Notes: generated by a model from the sequence alone, not told the origin. Numbered from the stretch's first letter, positions 16,468 to 25,938 are shown. The stretch is 64,000 nucleotides of DNA from Corynebacterium sp. ACRPO (GCF_022347205.1 NZ_JAKRNE010000004.1:1-64000); one strand, 5' to 3'. A program made the numbers and translations.

Positions 16468-17488
16468 AGTCCCGGAGAACTTCCTTCATCGTGCGCTGAT
16501 GGGCTTCCCGCCTATCCTGCGGGGCGAATACCTCGATGGCATCCTTCACGGAGGCCAAGGTAACAGCGTCAAAGCGCCCCTCCGATTCTCCATCGGCTTG
16601 GAAGCGCTGCGGTTCGCGGCAGACTAGCTCTACCCGCATGGCGTCGTCGAAGGTCACCGTCTTTTCTTTGGTGAGCTTATTGAGCCATCCGCGCTTATCG
16701 GCACCGAAGAGGTGCAGCAGGCCGACGACGCCGCCGAGCCCGCTAAACTCCTCCAGCCCAAAGAGGGCAAGGCCCTCATCAAAGGAGTTGCGCGGATTTG
16801 TCACCACCGGCAGCGGGCCCAAGAATGTCCACGGATTGGTATTTGAGGTAAACATCAGCGGCACATCATTCTTGTGCAGCCGCTCGCCATCATTGGACTC
16901 GGCTGTCACCGCAATATGCGGTGGGTTCTTCCGCGCGCGGCTCCATGCCCGGATAGCAACGTTGAGGTAGCGCAGCGGGGTGGCGGCAAAACCTTGCTCG
17001 CGGGCACGATCCACGCGGGCCAGGACATCCGCGTCCAAACCGAAGCCAGCATTGACGGCAAACCACCGCTCGTTCCACGTTCCTAGGTAGATGGTGCGGC
17101 GCAGATCCCGGTCGAGCATGCGCGCCAGCACATGGGTAGCCTCCACCGGGGTGTTGGGAAATCCTAGGGCGCGCACAAAAACATTGGCGGAACCGGTAGG
17201 AATTACGGCCAGCGCCGGGATGGACTGCGGATCGGGGCGCTGCTCATCCGCCGGACCGAGGAGCCCGTTGACTACCTCGTTGACGGTTCCGTCCCCGCCC
17301 ACGGCAATGATGACGTCATAGTCATCCCTCGTCATTCCCCTGACCATCTCTTCTGCATGGCCAGGGTAATGCGTAAATTTCACTTTGAGGTGCAGGCCCT
17401 CTACCGCTTGTAGGCAGGGAACGATTTGGCGGAAGAGGGCGTTGGTTTGTGAGGTCGAGTTGGGATTCGAGATCATCAATGCATGCAC
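16451..17488 (-). CDS. Diacylglycerol/lipid kinase family protein
   Basis: The 345-residue product carries the DAG-kinase catalytic domain with the nucleotide loop VGGDGTVNEVVNG (about residues 66-78) and PTGSANVFVRALG, and a C-terminal beta domain. It may phosphorylate a diacylglycerol or related lipid at the membrane; actinobacterial homologues are implicated in phosphatidic acid or glycolipid metabolism. GTG 17488 was chosen because homologues start at the residues HALMISNPNSTSQ and because -10 TAGACT sits eight bases upstream. TTG 17497 would lie inside that element. It overlaps the lmeA-like gene at the 3' end, a lipid-related neighbour. Confidence 0.83.
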   Translation of the reverse strand: MHALMISNPNSTSQTNALFRQIVPCLQAVEGLHLKVKFTHYPGHAEEMVRGMTRDDYDVIIAVGGDGTVNEVVNGLLGPADEQRPDPQSIPALAVIPTGSANVFVRALGFPNTPVEATHVLARMLDRDLRRTIYLGTWNERWFAVNAGFGLDADVLARVDRAREQGFAATPLRYLNVAIRAWSRARKNPPHIAVTAESNDGERLHKNDVPLMFTSNTNPWTFLGPLPVVTNPRNSFDEGLALFGLEEFSGLGGVVGLLHLFGADKRGWLNKLTKEKTVTFDDAMRVELVCREPQRFQADGESEGRFDAVTLASVKDAIEVFAPQDRREAHQRTMKEVLRDFIRLR

Positions 17489-17496
17489 GAGGCCCA

Positions 17497-17533
17497 AGTC
17501 TAGTAGTTAAAAAGGCGGGTGCACGACTAGGCT
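17497..17533. promoter_or_regulatory. Divergent -10 elements, lipid kinase / nitrobindin-like gene
   Basis: TAGACT on the minus strand (17497-17502), eight bases before the kinase GTG, and TAGGCT on the plus strand (17528-17533), eight bases before ATG 17542. Neither start has a Shine-Dalgarno. Confidence 0.5.
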
Positions 17534-17541
17534 GGACGCCC

Positions 17542-18237
17542 ATGAGCGAAAATAATAATGAAACCACCCCTGAAAACATCGAAACCACCGCGGCTTCCCA
17601 CCCGGAGAATGATCCTGGAAAACTCAATGGCAACGATGCCGTGAACCAGGCTGCCGAGCAGTGGAAGGACGCCGCTAGCCGCAATATCCCCGCTCTCGAG
17701 CTGGGCGATATCCCGGTACCGGACGATACCGCGAACCTGCGCCAGGGCCCGTCGCTGCACGACGGCCTGCTGGGACTTCTCCCCCTTGTTGGCGTCTGGC
17801 AGGGCGAGGGCCAGGCCCACGATACGAAGGGTCAGGAGTACACCTTTGGCCAGCAGCTGGTCATCGCTCACGATGGCGAAAACTACCTGACCTTTAGCTC
17901 TCGTACTTGGAAGATCGATACCGAAGGCAAGCCGGAAGGCCCGTCTGTGCGCGAGACCGGCTTCTGGCGTATCTCGGAAAAGGATGAAATCGAGGTCACC
18001 TACACCTCTTCTACCGGCATCGTGGAAATCTTCTACGGCGAACCCTTCAATGACCGCGCATGGCAGCTGGAATCCGCCTCCACCATGGTCACGGAAACCG
18101 GTCCGAAGAACTTGGGCCCAGGCAAGCGCATGTACGGCCTCATGCCCAATAACAATCTGGGCTGGGTAGACGAGCGCATGGTGGATGGCGAGATGCGCCC
18201 CTACATGTCCGCGGAGCTCACCCGCATCGCTGGCTAA
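17542..18237 (+). CDS. Nitrobindin-like heme-binding beta-barrel protein
   Basis: The 231-residue protein has an acidic Asn/Glu-rich N-terminal extension of about 70 residues, then a nitrobindin/FABP-like barrel: LLPLVGVWQGEGQAHD (the GxWxGxG motif), YLTFSSRTWKI, RETGFWRI and the C-terminal GWVDERMVDGEMRPYMSAEL. Related Rv2717c and THAP4 domains bind ferric heme and isomerise peroxynitrite. The C-terminal heme histidine of that family is not obvious here, so heme binding is uncertain. ATG 17542 is preceded by TAGGCT at eight bases (leaderless). Its stop overlaps the pabC stop by four bases. Confidence 0.75.
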   Translation: MSENNNETTPENIETTAASHPENDPGKLNGNDAVNQAAEQWKDAASRNIPALELGDIPVPDDTANLRQGPSLHDGLLGLLPLVGVWQGEGQAHDTKGQEYTFGQQLVIAHDGENYLTFSSRTWKIDTEGKPEGPSVRETGFWRISEKDEIEVTYTSSTGIVEIFYGEPFNDRAWQLESASTMVTETGPKNLGPGKRMYGLMPNNNLGWVDERMVDGEMRPYMSAELTRIAG

Positions 18238-19097
18238 GCTCCAAGCGCTGCATCAATAAGGTCTCGGATGACGTCCACGTTGTCCGGGGCCTTTAATTTT
18301 TTGTCATTGAGCCTTGTAACGCGCGCGGCAACGCGCACCGAGGACACCAACCACACCGAGTCCGCTTTTTCCAGATACTCCACGGTCAGCGGCTTGGCCT
18401 TGCAGCGATAGCCTTTCTCTTTGGCGTGCGCGAAGAGCGCCGCTTGCGTGGTGCCGGGCAGGATGCCGCGGCCGGCGGCGGTGCGCAGTTTCTCGCCCTT
18501 GACAGCCACCACGGTAGAGGTGGCGCCTTCAAGAATTTCTCCGGTGTCCGGGTCGGTGAGGATGAGATCCTCAAAGCCCTTCTCCCGGGCCATGCGCAGC
18601 ATCGCCATGGTGGCCGCGTAATTGAGCGTCTTGGCGGGCAATTCCTCCGCCACGTGCCACAGGCGGGGGCTTGTCATGACGGCGACGCCGTGGGCGCGCT
18701 GCTCTAGCACCTTGTCCTCAATCGGCTGCACAACAACCCACGCGCTCGGCCGCCCCGTAGAGGCGCGCCCGCGGGTATAGGTCCACGTGCATTTAGCATC
18801 GCCTTGCTCGTCCCCGCAGAAGTCCGCGATGGCGAGCCGGGTGGCTTCTTCCCACTTGTCCATGGGCGGCTCTGGCAGGTTCATCGTGCGGGCTGAATCG
18901 CAGAAGCGCTGCGCGTGGCGCTGCAGGTTAGCGGCTTTGCCTCCGCGCACGAGCAGGGATTCAAAGATGCCATCGCCGCGGGTGACCGCGGCATCATCTG
19001 CGTAGACAAGAGGCAGCGCGGGCATGTGCCTGCGTACCGACCCTCCAAAGGGCTCCACAACGTAGATGACCGGCTCTTTTCGCGGCGAAAACTTCAT
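18234..19097 (-). CDS. pabC: Aminodeoxychorismate lyase-like class IV aminotransferase
   Basis: The fold-type IV PLP enzyme of 287 residues has the PLP lysine in ELPAKTLNYAA (Lys156) and the phosphate-site segment EGATSTVVAV, with GDGIFESLLVRGG near the N terminus. PabC releases pyruvate from aminodeoxychorismate to make p-aminobenzoate for folate. D- or branched-chain aminotransferases share these motifs, so the substrate is less sure than the fold. The divergent neighbour ygfZ is a folate-binding protein, which supports a folate role. -10 CATAAT lies seven bases before the ATG. Confidence 0.8.
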   Translation of the reverse strand: MKFSPRKEPVIYVVEPFGGSVRRHMPALPLVYADDAAVTRGDGIFESLLVRGGKAANLQRHAQRFCDSARTMNLPEPPMDKWEEATRLAIADFCGDEQGDAKCTWTYTRGRASTGRPSAWVVVQPIEDKVLEQRAHGVAVMTSPRLWHVAEELPAKTLNYAATMAMLRMAREKGFEDLILTDPDTGEILEGATSTVVAVKGEKLRTAAGRGILPGTTQAALFAHAKEKGYRCKAKPLTVEYLEKADSVWLVSSVRVAARVTRLNDKKLKAPDNVDVIRDLIDAALGA

Positions 19098-19104
19098 ACT
19101 TTTG

Positions 19105-19119
19105 ATTATGCCCTACCAT
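19105..19119. promoter_or_regulatory. Compact divergent promoter, pabC / ygfZ
   Basis: CATAAT on the minus strand (19105-19110, seven bases before pabC) and TACCAT on the plus strand (19114-19119, eight bases before ygfZ) are three bases apart. Start codons are 30 bp apart and each -35 region falls on the other start codon. Confidence 0.5.
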
Positions 19120-19127
19120 CGGTAGTT

Positions 19128-20192
19128 GTGAGTTATTCTTCGCCTCTTCTGCAGCGCGCCGGTGCCGCGGAGCACCAGGACGCGACCGTACTCGATGCCC
19201 AGGGCGTGGCCTGGCACTATGGCAATCCGCTGGGCGAGCAAAGGGCCGCCGATGGCGGCACCATCGTCATTGACCGCTCCCAGCGCCGCGTCATTCGCGT
19301 GAGCGGCAAGGACGCCGCCGAGTTTCTGAATAATCTGCTTTCACAGAAGCTTGACGACGCCCCCGTGGGTTTCACCGCCGGCGCTCTCGACCTGGACATC
19401 CAAGGCCATATCCTCCACCACATGGATATCGTGCGGACCGACGATGCCTTTCTTATCGACGTCCCTGCGGCGCAATTCGACTCCCTCTTTAAGTTCCTCA
19501 CCATGATGGTCTTTTGGTCCGAGGTCACCGTAGAGGAAGCCGATATCGCCATACTCACTCTTCTGGGTGAGGCCGATGTTTCGCTTCCACCCATGGTGGA
19601 GTTTTCCCGCCAGGTCCAGTGGCCGGGAATCAAGCGCGTTGACCTTGGCATTCCGCGCGAATCCTTGGTCGAGGCAGCGAAGCACTTGGAGGAATCCGGT
19701 GCACGGCTAGCGGGGCTCATGGCGTTTACCGCCGAGCGCGTCCGCGCCCGCGAGCCGGAGCTGGCGGCGGATCTGGATAATAAGTCCATCCCCCACGAGG
19801 TACCGCAGTGGATCAGCCGCAGCGCCGCCAATCCGGCCCACGTTCACCTCAGTAAGGGCTGCTACCGCGGCCAGGAAACGGTGGCGCGCGTAGAAAATCT
19901 GGGCCGCTCTCCTCGCCTATTGGTGCAGCTGCACCTCGACGGCTCCGCGCCGCAACGTCCAAATGTGGGCGATGACATTACTTTCAATGGACGTAAGGTA
20001 GGCCGCATCGGCACGATTGTGGATGACTGCGATTTCGGCCCCATCGCCCTAGGCCTAGTGAAGCGCTCTGCGCTGGACGTCGGCGCCCTAGAAGTGGGCG
20101 ATACCGCGGTGTCTATCGATCCTTCCTCCATCCCCGAGGATGAGGGCCCCAAGGCTGGGCGCGAGGCAGTAAACCGGCTGCGCGGGCGCTAA
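19128..20192 (+). CDS. ygfZ: Folate-binding YgfZ/GcvT-like protein
   Basis: The 354-residue protein contains the diagnostic motif KGCYRGQE (residues 243-250) of YgfZ/IBA57-type proteins, which use tetrahydrofolate to help maintain Fe-S enzymes. N-terminal GcvT-like segments include RSQRRVIRVSGKDAAEFLNN and DIQGHILHHM. GTG 19128 was chosen because TACCAT lies eight bases upstream and no upstream start is in frame before pabC begins. It is divergent from pabC. Confidence 0.9.
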   Translation: MSYSSPLLQRAGAAEHQDATVLDAQGVAWHYGNPLGEQRAADGGTIVIDRSQRRVIRVSGKDAAEFLNNLLSQKLDDAPVGFTAGALDLDIQGHILHHMDIVRTDDAFLIDVPAAQFDSLFKFLTMMVFWSEVTVEEADIAILTLLGEADVSLPPMVEFSRQVQWPGIKRVDLGIPRESLVEAAKHLEESGARLAGLMAFTAERVRAREPELAADLDNKSIPHEVPQWISRSAANPAHVHLSKGCYRGQETVARVENLGRSPRLLVQLHLDGSAPQRPNVGDDITFNGRKVGRIGTIVDDCDFGPIALGLVKRSALDVGALEVGDTAVSIDPSSIPEDEGPKAGREAVNRLRGR

Positions 20193-20332
20193 ATCTCCCA
20201 CTAGCTAGGGGGCGGTGCGGAATTTTTTCGTCACACAGGCTATTGTGTCTTACAGGAAGATACTCAATAGACAAGTCGATGGGGCGCCCAAGAATCCCTG
20301 GCGCGCCCTACTAACCCAAGGGGGTCATGCAC

Positions 20333-20530
20333 ATGGGACGCGGACGCGCAAAGGCAAAGCAGACCAAAGTTGCACGCCAGCTCAAGTACAACTCACCCGA
20401 GATGGATATCGAGTCCCTGCAACGGGAACTCGCCGCACAGCAAGAGGGTGACTCCCGCGATTATGAAGAGGACGACCCATACGCCGACTACGTCGACGAA
20501 TGGGATGATGCCGACCGCGACGAACGCTAA
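20333..20530 (+). CDS. DUF3073 protein
   Basis: The 65-residue protein begins MGRGRAKAKQTKVARQLKY, the strongly conserved basic start of the actinobacterial DUF3073 family, followed by an acidic C-terminal half (EEDDPYADYVDEWDDADRDE). Function is unknown; the basic/acidic split suggests RNA or protein binding but this is only inference. ATG 20333 is preferred over ATG 20327 because AAGGGGG lies eight bases before it and family members start there. A strong terminator follows. Confidence 0.85.
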   Translation: MGRGRAKAKQTKVARQLKYNSPEMDIESLQRELAAQQEGDSRDYEEDDPYADYVDEWDDADRDER

Positions 20531-20556
20531 TCTTCCGCTCGCCGCCGGATAGCTCA

Positions 20557-20585
20557 AGGGCCCTAGGAAATCTCCTAGGGCCCTT
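20557..20585. terminator. Bidirectional terminator, DUF3073 gene / purM
   Basis: AAGGGCCCTAGGA and its exact complement form a 13-bp stem with loop AATC. It lies between convergent genes and ends both transcripts. Confidence 0.85.
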
Positions 20586-20620
20586 CCTCATACCCTCCCC
20601 TGGCAGGGCGGCAGGCCCCG

Positions 20621-21673
20621 CTAGAAGTTGGGGTGCTCGCCGTGCATGACCACGCGCGGCTCCTCGCCGGAAGCGGAGCGGACGGTGCCCAGCTCCCACG
20701 CATCGATGTGGCGTGCGGTAAGCATTGCCAGGGCACGGTCACGGTCTTCAGGATTGACTACGGCAATCATGCCGACCCCCATGTTGAAGGTCTTCTCCAT
20801 TTCCGCCAGCTCCACCTTGCCCACCGAGGAGATGAGCTTGAAGATCTGGCCCGGGGTCCAGGTGGCGCGGTTAATATCGGCCGCTAGGCCTTCTGGAATG
20901 ACGCGCTCGAGGTTGCCAGCCAGTCCACCACCGGTGACATGGCAGAAGGTGGATACGGAGCACTCGCTAGCCAAAGCCAGGCAGTCCTTGGCGTAAATGC
21001 GAGTGGGCTCCAGCAGCTCCTCGCCGAGGGGGCGGCCAAGCTCTTCCACGTGGCCGTCGAGTGGCATGCCAGCCTGCTCCAGCAGGACGTGGCGGGCCAG
21101 GGAGTAGCCATTGGAGTGTAGGCCGGAAGAGCCCATGGCGATGAGTACGTCGCCATCACGGACCTTGTCTGGGCCGAGTACGCCATCGGCCTCAACGACG
21201 CCGACCGCGGTGGCGGAGACATCGTATTCGTTTTCTTCCATCATGCCGGGGTGCTCGGCGGTCTCGCCGCCCAGCAGCGCGGCGCCGGCCTGCACGCAGC
21301 CCTCGGCGATGCCCTTGACTACCTCGGCTACCTTTTCCGGCACGACCTTGCCCACGGCAATGTAGTCCTGCAGGAAGAGTGGCTCCGCGCCACAGACAAC
21401 GAGGTCGTCCACGCACATGGCGACGAGGTCGATGCCGATGGTGTCGTGCTTGTCCATGGCCTGGGCCACGGCCAGCTTGGTGCCGACGCCGTCGGAACCG
21501 GCGGCCAAGATGGGCTCCTTGTAATCGCCGAGCTTGAACAGGCCGGCAAAGCCGCCAAGACCGCCCAGAACCTCAGGGCGGGTGGCACGCTTAGCGTGCG
21601 GGGCGAAAAGTTCCACGGCACGGTCGCCCTCTTCGATGCTGACGCCGGCTGCTGCGTAAGTATTGTCACTCAT
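20621..21673 (-). CDS. purM: Phosphoribosylformylglycinamidine cyclo-ligase
   Basis: PurM closes the imidazole ring to give AIR, the fifth step of purine synthesis. The 350-residue product shows DKHDTIGIDLVAMCVDDLV, the ATP-binding SDGVGTKLAVA and HVTGGGLAGNL, all family hallmarks. It starts 18 bp after purF with AAAGGA upstream, so the two form an operon. Confidence 0.97.
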   Translation of the reverse strand: MSDNTYAAAGVSIEEGDRAVELFAPHAKRATRPEVLGGLGGFAGLFKLGDYKEPILAAGSDGVGTKLAVAQAMDKHDTIGIDLVAMCVDDLVVCGAEPLFLQDYIAVGKVVPEKVAEVVKGIAEGCVQAGAALLGGETAEHPGMMEENEYDVSATAVGVVEADGVLGPDKVRDGDVLIAMGSSGLHSNGYSLARHVLLEQAGMPLDGHVEELGRPLGEELLEPTRIYAKDCLALASECSVSTFCHVTGGGLAGNLERVIPEGLAADINRATWTPGQIFKLISSVGKVELAEMEKTFNMGVGMIAVVNPEDRDRALAMLTARHIDAWELGTVRSASGEEPRVVMHGEHPNF

Positions 21674-21691
21674 GGTTTCAGGTGTCCTTTG

Positions 21692-23188
21692 TTATTCGGT
21701 GCCGAGCAGGGTGCGCACGGCGTCTGCATTGGAGTTTCCGGCGGGTAGGCCAAGTGGGTACTCGCCCGAGAAGCAGGCGGTACACAGCTCGGAACGGGGC
21801 TGTTCGGTGGCGGCCACCATCTCCTCGATGGAGACAAAGCCCAAGGAATCGGCGCCGATGGTGTCACAGATAGTGGCGCAGACGGTTTCCGGATCGTCGG
21901 AGGGGCTGGCGTTAGCGATCAGCTCGCCCGGAGAGGCGAAGTCGATGCCGTAGAAACACGGCCACTTCACTGGCGGGGAGGCGATGCGCACGTGCACCTC
22001 GGCGGCGCCGGCCTCGCGCAGCATGCGGATGAGCGCGCGCTGGGTATTGCCGCGGACGATGGAATCATCCACCACGACGAGCTTCTTGCCGTTAATGACT
22101 TCACGCAGCGGGTTGAGCTTCAAGCGGATGCCCAGCTGGCGCAGGGTCTGGGTGGGCTGGATGAAGGTGCGGCCCACATAAGCGTTTTTGACCAAGCCGT
22201 GGGCGAAGGTGATGCCGGATTCGCGGGCATAGCCCACAGCGGCCGGGTTGCCGGATTCAGGAACCGGGATGACCAGGTCCGCGCCCTCGGCCGGGTATTC
22301 GCGGGCCAAGCGGCGGCCAATGTCCACGCGGGAGGCGTTGACGGAGCGGCCCTTGATATCGCTATCCGGGCGGGCCAAGTAGACGTACTCGAAGACACAG
22401 CCGTGGCGCTTTGCCGGCGCGAAGTTAACGGAACGGATGCCGGCCTCATCGATGGCGACGAGCTCGCCGGGCTCAATCTCGCGAATGAACTGGGCGCCGC
22501 AGATATCGAGCGCACAGGTCTCGGAGGCCACCACCCAGCCTTTGGCCAAGCGGCCGAGGACCAGCGGGCGCACGCCGTGCGGGTCGCGCGCGGCGTACAT
22601 GGTGTGACCATCGGTAAAGGTCAGGCAGAATGCGCCCTTCACGCGCGGGAGCAAGTCACGGGCGGAGTCGAAGACGGAGGTGTCTTCATCCACGCCGTCG
22701 GCAAGCAGCATAGACAAGCACATGGAGTCAGATACGGACTCCTCATGGGGCTTAATCAAGCCGCGCTGCACGGCCTCCTCGCGCAGCTCTAGGTAGTTGA
22801 CCAGGTTGCCGTTGTGTCCAAGGGCGATGTCTACCCCGGTGGAGGAGGTAGAAAACATCGGCTGGACATTGGACCATTCCTTGCCGCCGGCGGTGGAATA
22901 GCGCGTGTGGCCCACCGCCACGTTTCCTTGGAGGGCGGACAGGGTGGACTCATCAAAGATATTGGCCACGAGGCCCATGTCCTTGAAGACGACGATGCGG
23001 TCATCATCGCCTACCGCAATGCCGGCAGCCTCCTGGCCACGGTGCTGCAGGGCGAAGAGACCAAAGTAGGTCAGCTTGGAGACTTCCTCCCCGGGAGCCC
23101 AAACGCCATAGACGCCGCACTCTTCGCGGGGCTCCTGCTCATTCTGATCGTCAAGATTGGTGATACTAGGAGTATGTACTTCTACCAC
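21692..23188 (-). CDS. purF: Amidophosphoribosyltransferase
   Basis: PurF commits PRPP and glutamine to purine synthesis. The 498-residue precursor has a short propeptide ending EPREE before the catalytic Cys24, an N-terminal Ntn glutaminase domain, the PRPP motif VVVDDSIVRGNT and C-terminal cysteines (ELCTACFSGEYP) typical of the Fe-S-containing Bacillus-type enzyme. It starts at GTG 23188. TAATAT at seven bases upstream indicates a leaderless transcript, although it also lies 10 bp after the upstream small gene. Confidence 0.96.
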   Translation of the reverse strand: MVEVHTPSITNLDDQNEQEPREECGVYGVWAPGEEVSKLTYFGLFALQHRGQEAAGIAVGDDDRIVVFKDMGLVANIFDESTLSALQGNVAVGHTRYSTAGGKEWSNVQPMFSTSSTGVDIALGHNGNLVNYLELREEAVQRGLIKPHEESVSDSMCLSMLLADGVDEDTSVFDSARDLLPRVKGAFCLTFTDGHTMYAARDPHGVRPLVLGRLAKGWVVASETCALDICGAQFIREIEPGELVAIDEAGIRSVNFAPAKRHGCVFEYVYLARPDSDIKGRSVNASRVDIGRRLAREYPAEGADLVIPVPESGNPAAVGYARESGITFAHGLVKNAYVGRTFIQPTQTLRQLGIRLKLNPLREVINGKKLVVVDDSIVRGNTQRALIRMLREAGAAEVHVRIASPPVKWPCFYGIDFASPGELIANASPSDDPETVCATICDTIGADSLGFVSIEEMVAATEQPRSELCTACFSGEYPLGLPAGNSNADAVRTLLGTE

Positions 23189-23195
23189 GGCGTTT

Positions 23196-23201
23196 ATATT
23201 A
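23196..23201 (-). promoter_or_regulatory. -10 element for leaderless purF
   Basis: TAATAT on the minus strand, seven bases before the purF GTG and overlapping the stop codon of the upstream gene. Confidence 0.55.
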
Positions 23202-23603
23202 GCCTGTCGCGCCGCCGGAAACTAACGGAATAAGCGGCAACCACTGCGCAATTTCGCCTGCGCGGGAGCCGGAAGCATCGACGCGACCAGTGTTTACGGC
23301 CTCTTCCCAGTCCGCCAATCCGGTGGCAAGGCGCAGCCAGGTTTCCGGGTCGGTCTCCACCACATTGGGTGGGGTGCCGCGGGTATGGCGGGGTCCTTCA
23401 ATGCACTGCACCGCAACAAATGGGGGTACGCGCAGCTCCACGGAATGGCCCGGCGCGTCGGCCTCGAGGGTGCGGGCGGTGCGACGTACGGCGTCGGCAA
23501 GCAGGGCCCTACCAGGCTTATCGTGCTCCGCCGGGGCGGCAATCCAGTCTTTGATGGCCATAACGGCCGCGCGGGTGGCTGCGGGATCGACGGGCTTTTT
23601 CAT
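23199..23603 (-). CDS. SCP2-like (sterol carrier family) small protein
   Basis: The 134-residue protein precedes purF in corynebacteria and is commonly described as a sterol-carrier-family protein. Visible segments are [20 protein letters not shown] and the C-terminal [20 protein letters not shown], which match the SCP2-type lipid-binding end region. No enzyme motif is present. The ligand is unknown. -10 TATGAT lies six bases before the ATG (leaderless). It diverges from the thioesterase gene with 33 bp between starts. Confidence 0.68.
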   Translation of the reverse strand: MKKPVDPAATRAAVMAIKDWIAAPAEHDKPGRALLADAVRRTARTLEADAPGHSVELRVPPFVAVQCIEGPRHTRGTPPNVVETDPETWLRLATGLADWEEAVNTGRVDASGSRAGEIAQWLPLIPLVSGGATG

Positions 23604-23609
23604 AGCTAC

Positions 23610-23629
23610 ATCATAGCTACTGTTATCTT
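23610..23629. promoter_or_regulatory. Compact divergent promoter, SCP2-like / thioesterase
   Basis: TATGAT on the minus strand (23610-23615, six bases before ATG 23603) and TATCTT on the plus strand (23624-23629, seven bases before ATG 23637). A 9-bp direct repeat CATAGCTAC at 23601-23609 and 23612-23620, period 11, overlaps the region. Confidence 0.5.
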
Positions 23630-23636
23630 GTTGTTT

Positions 23637-24647
23637 ATGTCACCTACGCCTTCCGTTGCGGAAAATCAGAAATCGCCGGCGCTGACGCTGCGCTTTATGG
23701 CATCGCCAACCGACGTCACCATGGCCGGCGCCCCCGGCATCAGCGGCGGACGCGTCTTGGAATGGATTGATAAGGCCGCCTATGCCTGCGCCGTGCAGTG
23801 GTCCGGCCAATACTGCGTGACCGCATACGTGGGCCATATCCACTTCACCCGGCCGATCCCTTCCGGGCACATCGTGGAGGTGCGCTCGCGCATCGCTATG
23901 ACCGGGCGTTCCTCCATGCACATCGTCAACGAGGTGCTCTCTGCCGACCCGCGCGAAGGCATTTTTACCCGCGCCTGCGATTGCCTGGTCATCTTCGTAG
24001 CCAAGGACCCGGCCACCGGTAAGTCCACCCCGGTGCCGGCCTTTGGCCCCGAGACCGATGAGCAGTGCCGCGTGGAAGAGGCCGCCAAGTCCCGCATCGA
24101 GCTGCGCAAGGCCATCGAGGAAGAGATGGAAAAGCAAACCTACAACGGGCCTTCCGATGCCCCGCGCATGGTCAACCGCTTCCTGGCCAAGCCCACCGAC
24201 GTCAACTGGGGCGGCAAGGTCCACGGCGGCACCGCCATGCAGTGGATCGATGAGGCCGGCGCAGCCTGCACCATGGAGTGGTCCGCGGAGCGCACCGTTG
24301 CCGTCTACGCCGGTGGCATCCGCTTCTACAGGCCTATTTCCATCGGTGATCTCATCGAGGTCGACGCTCGCATGATGCGCACCGATACCCGCTCCATGCA
24401 GATGTCCATCCACGTCCGCTCCGGCAATCCCCGCGGTGGCCGCGATAACCTGCAGACCGCCATTCATGCCACCGTGGCCTATATCGCCCTGGACCACGAT
24501 GGCCAGCCGCAGGTAGCCCGCCCCTTCCACCCGCATACCGAGGAAGACAAGCGCCTGGCCGAGCACGCCACCCTCCTGCGCGGACTGCGCGCCAAGTACT
24601 CGCCGAAGCCGCTAGTGGTGGCGCCGTCGAATCAGCACATCGACTAG
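23637..24647 (+). CDS. Tandem hot-dog acyl-CoA thioesterase
   Basis: The 336-residue protein contains two hot-dog domains (about 15-130 and 170-300) joined by a charged helical linker, like the cytosolic acyl-CoA hydrolase (BACH/BFIT) group. Domain 2 has the full active-site stretch [20 protein letters not shown]; domain 1 has [19 protein letters not shown], where the HGG histidine is Ser. This suggests the first domain may be partly structural. It would hydrolyse acyl-CoAs in the cytoplasm; chain length is unknown. The ATG has TATCTT seven bases upstream and no Shine-Dalgarno. Confidence 0.87.
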   Translation: MSPTPSVAENQKSPALTLRFMASPTDVTMAGAPGISGGRVLEWIDKAAYACAVQWSGQYCVTAYVGHIHFTRPIPSGHIVEVRSRIAMTGRSSMHIVNEVLSADPREGIFTRACDCLVIFVAKDPATGKSTPVPAFGPETDEQCRVEEAAKSRIELRKAIEEEMEKQTYNGPSDAPRMVNRFLAKPTDVNWGGKVHGGTAMQWIDEAGAACTMEWSAERTVAVYAGGIRFYRPISIGDLIEVDARMMRTDTRSMQMSIHVRSGNPRGGRDNLQTAIHATVAYIALDHDGQPQVARPFHPHTEEDKRLAEHATLLRGLRAKYSPKPLVVAPSNQHID

Positions 24648-24783
24648 CCGCTCTCCCCTCGTTTCGGTGTTAGCAAGTCCATAGTGACAGCGGGCTCCAC
24701 GCCTTTCTGCGTTAGATGGACGTATATGCGGCCGACGATTCCCGCCGCCCGCTTTCGCCTCCCACACACAGAAACGAGGGACT

Positions 24784-25938
24784 ATGCACACCTCCACAAT
24801 GCGTCGCTCGGCCCGCGCCGGCCTTGCTCTAGTCGCTTCCGCTTGCCTTTTGGCTTCCTGCCAGAATCCGGATAGCCACCCCGAGGAGCAAACCTCGGCC
24901 GCGGCACCCGAGTCCTCCGCGCCACACAGCGCGACCAGCGCCGCACCCGCAGAGACCACCGAGGCCTCCGCAGCGGAAAACGAGGGCCCACACGCCACTG
25001 CCGAGGGCCACGTGGTGGTCCTTTCCACCGGCGGCACCATTGCCAGCACGCACGATAAAACTGGTGCGGTGGTTCCCACCGTTACCGGCTCCAAGCTGGT
25101 GGAGCCCCTCTCCGGCACCTTTGACAAGGACAAGCTCACGCTAGAGGTCAAAGACATTGCCAAGTTGGATTCTTCCGCGATGACCTTGGACGATACCGAT
25201 ACCATCATCGAGGCCGTAAATAAGGAGCTACAGCGCGATGATGTCGATGGCGTAGTGGTCACCCACGGCACCGATTCCATGGAAGAGACCGCCATCGCCG
25301 TCGATACCTTCCAAGACAGCGATAAGCCGGTAGCCCTTACCGGAGCGATGCGCCCCTTTGATGACCCGGATCCGGATGGTCCGGACAACTTGGCGCTCGC
25401 GGTCAAGACCGTAACCGACCCTTCCAACAAGGGCCGCGGTACCTTCATTGCCTTTGCGGACCACGTCATCCCCGCCCGCGGCGCTTTTAAGTCCGATACG
25501 ACCAAGGCCGATGGCTTTGCCAATAACAATGGCAAGAAGCAGCCTAAGCGCCCAAAGGCTCTGAAACATCAGCCGCTGGGAAATACCCGCGTCGATATCA
25601 TCGCCGCCTACCCCGGCGCGCCGGCTGACCTTATCCAGCGCTCCTTGGACAGCGGCGCCGAAGGCATCGTGATTGAGGGAATGGGCGCCGGCAATATCGG
25701 CGACGAGCTAGCCCAAGCCGCTAAGGCCGCGGCCAAGAAGGTTCCGGTTGTGCTCACCACCCGCGTGGATCACGGCCCGGTGGAAGGCATCTACGGCGGG
25801 GCCGGTGGCGGTGCCACGCTTGCCGACGCCGGCGTCATCTCCTCCGGCACCTTGCGCGCTCCCCAAGCCCGCATGCTGCTAGCCGCCGCGATCACCACCG
25901 ATACCGATCCCGCGGAGCTCTTCCCCGCTACCGACTAA
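24784..25938 (+). CDS. Asparaginase-family lipoprotein
   Basis: The 384-residue precursor has a lipoprotein signal (LLASC, Cys26), a Ser/Ala/Glu linker and an asparaginase type II-like domain from about residue 76: STGGTIAST with the first catalytic Thr, then THGTDSMEET with the second Thr-Asp pair, and ALTGAMRPFDDPDPDGPDNL. It probably deaminates asparagine (or glutamine) outside the membrane for nitrogen supply. ATG 24784 follows GAGGG. Its stop codon overlaps that of the convergent hemolysin III gene by four bases. Confidence 0.92.
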   Translation: MHTSTMRRSARAGLALVASACLLASCQNPDSHPEEQTSAAAPESSAPHSATSAAPAETTEASAAENEGPHATAEGHVVVLSTGGTIASTHDKTGAVVPTVTGSKLVEPLSGTFDKDKLTLEVKDIAKLDSSAMTLDDTDTIIEAVNKELQRDDVDGVVVTHGTDSMEETAIAVDTFQDSDKPVALTGAMRPFDDPDPDGPDNLALAVKTVTDPSNKGRGTFIAFADHVIPARGAFKSDTTKADGFANNNGKKQPKRPKALKHQPLGNTRVDIIAAYPGAPADLIQRSLDSGAEGIVIEGMGAGNIGDELAQAAKAAAKKVPVVLTTRVDHGPVEGIYGGAGGGATLADAGVISSGTLRAPQARMLLAAAITTDTDPAELFPATD

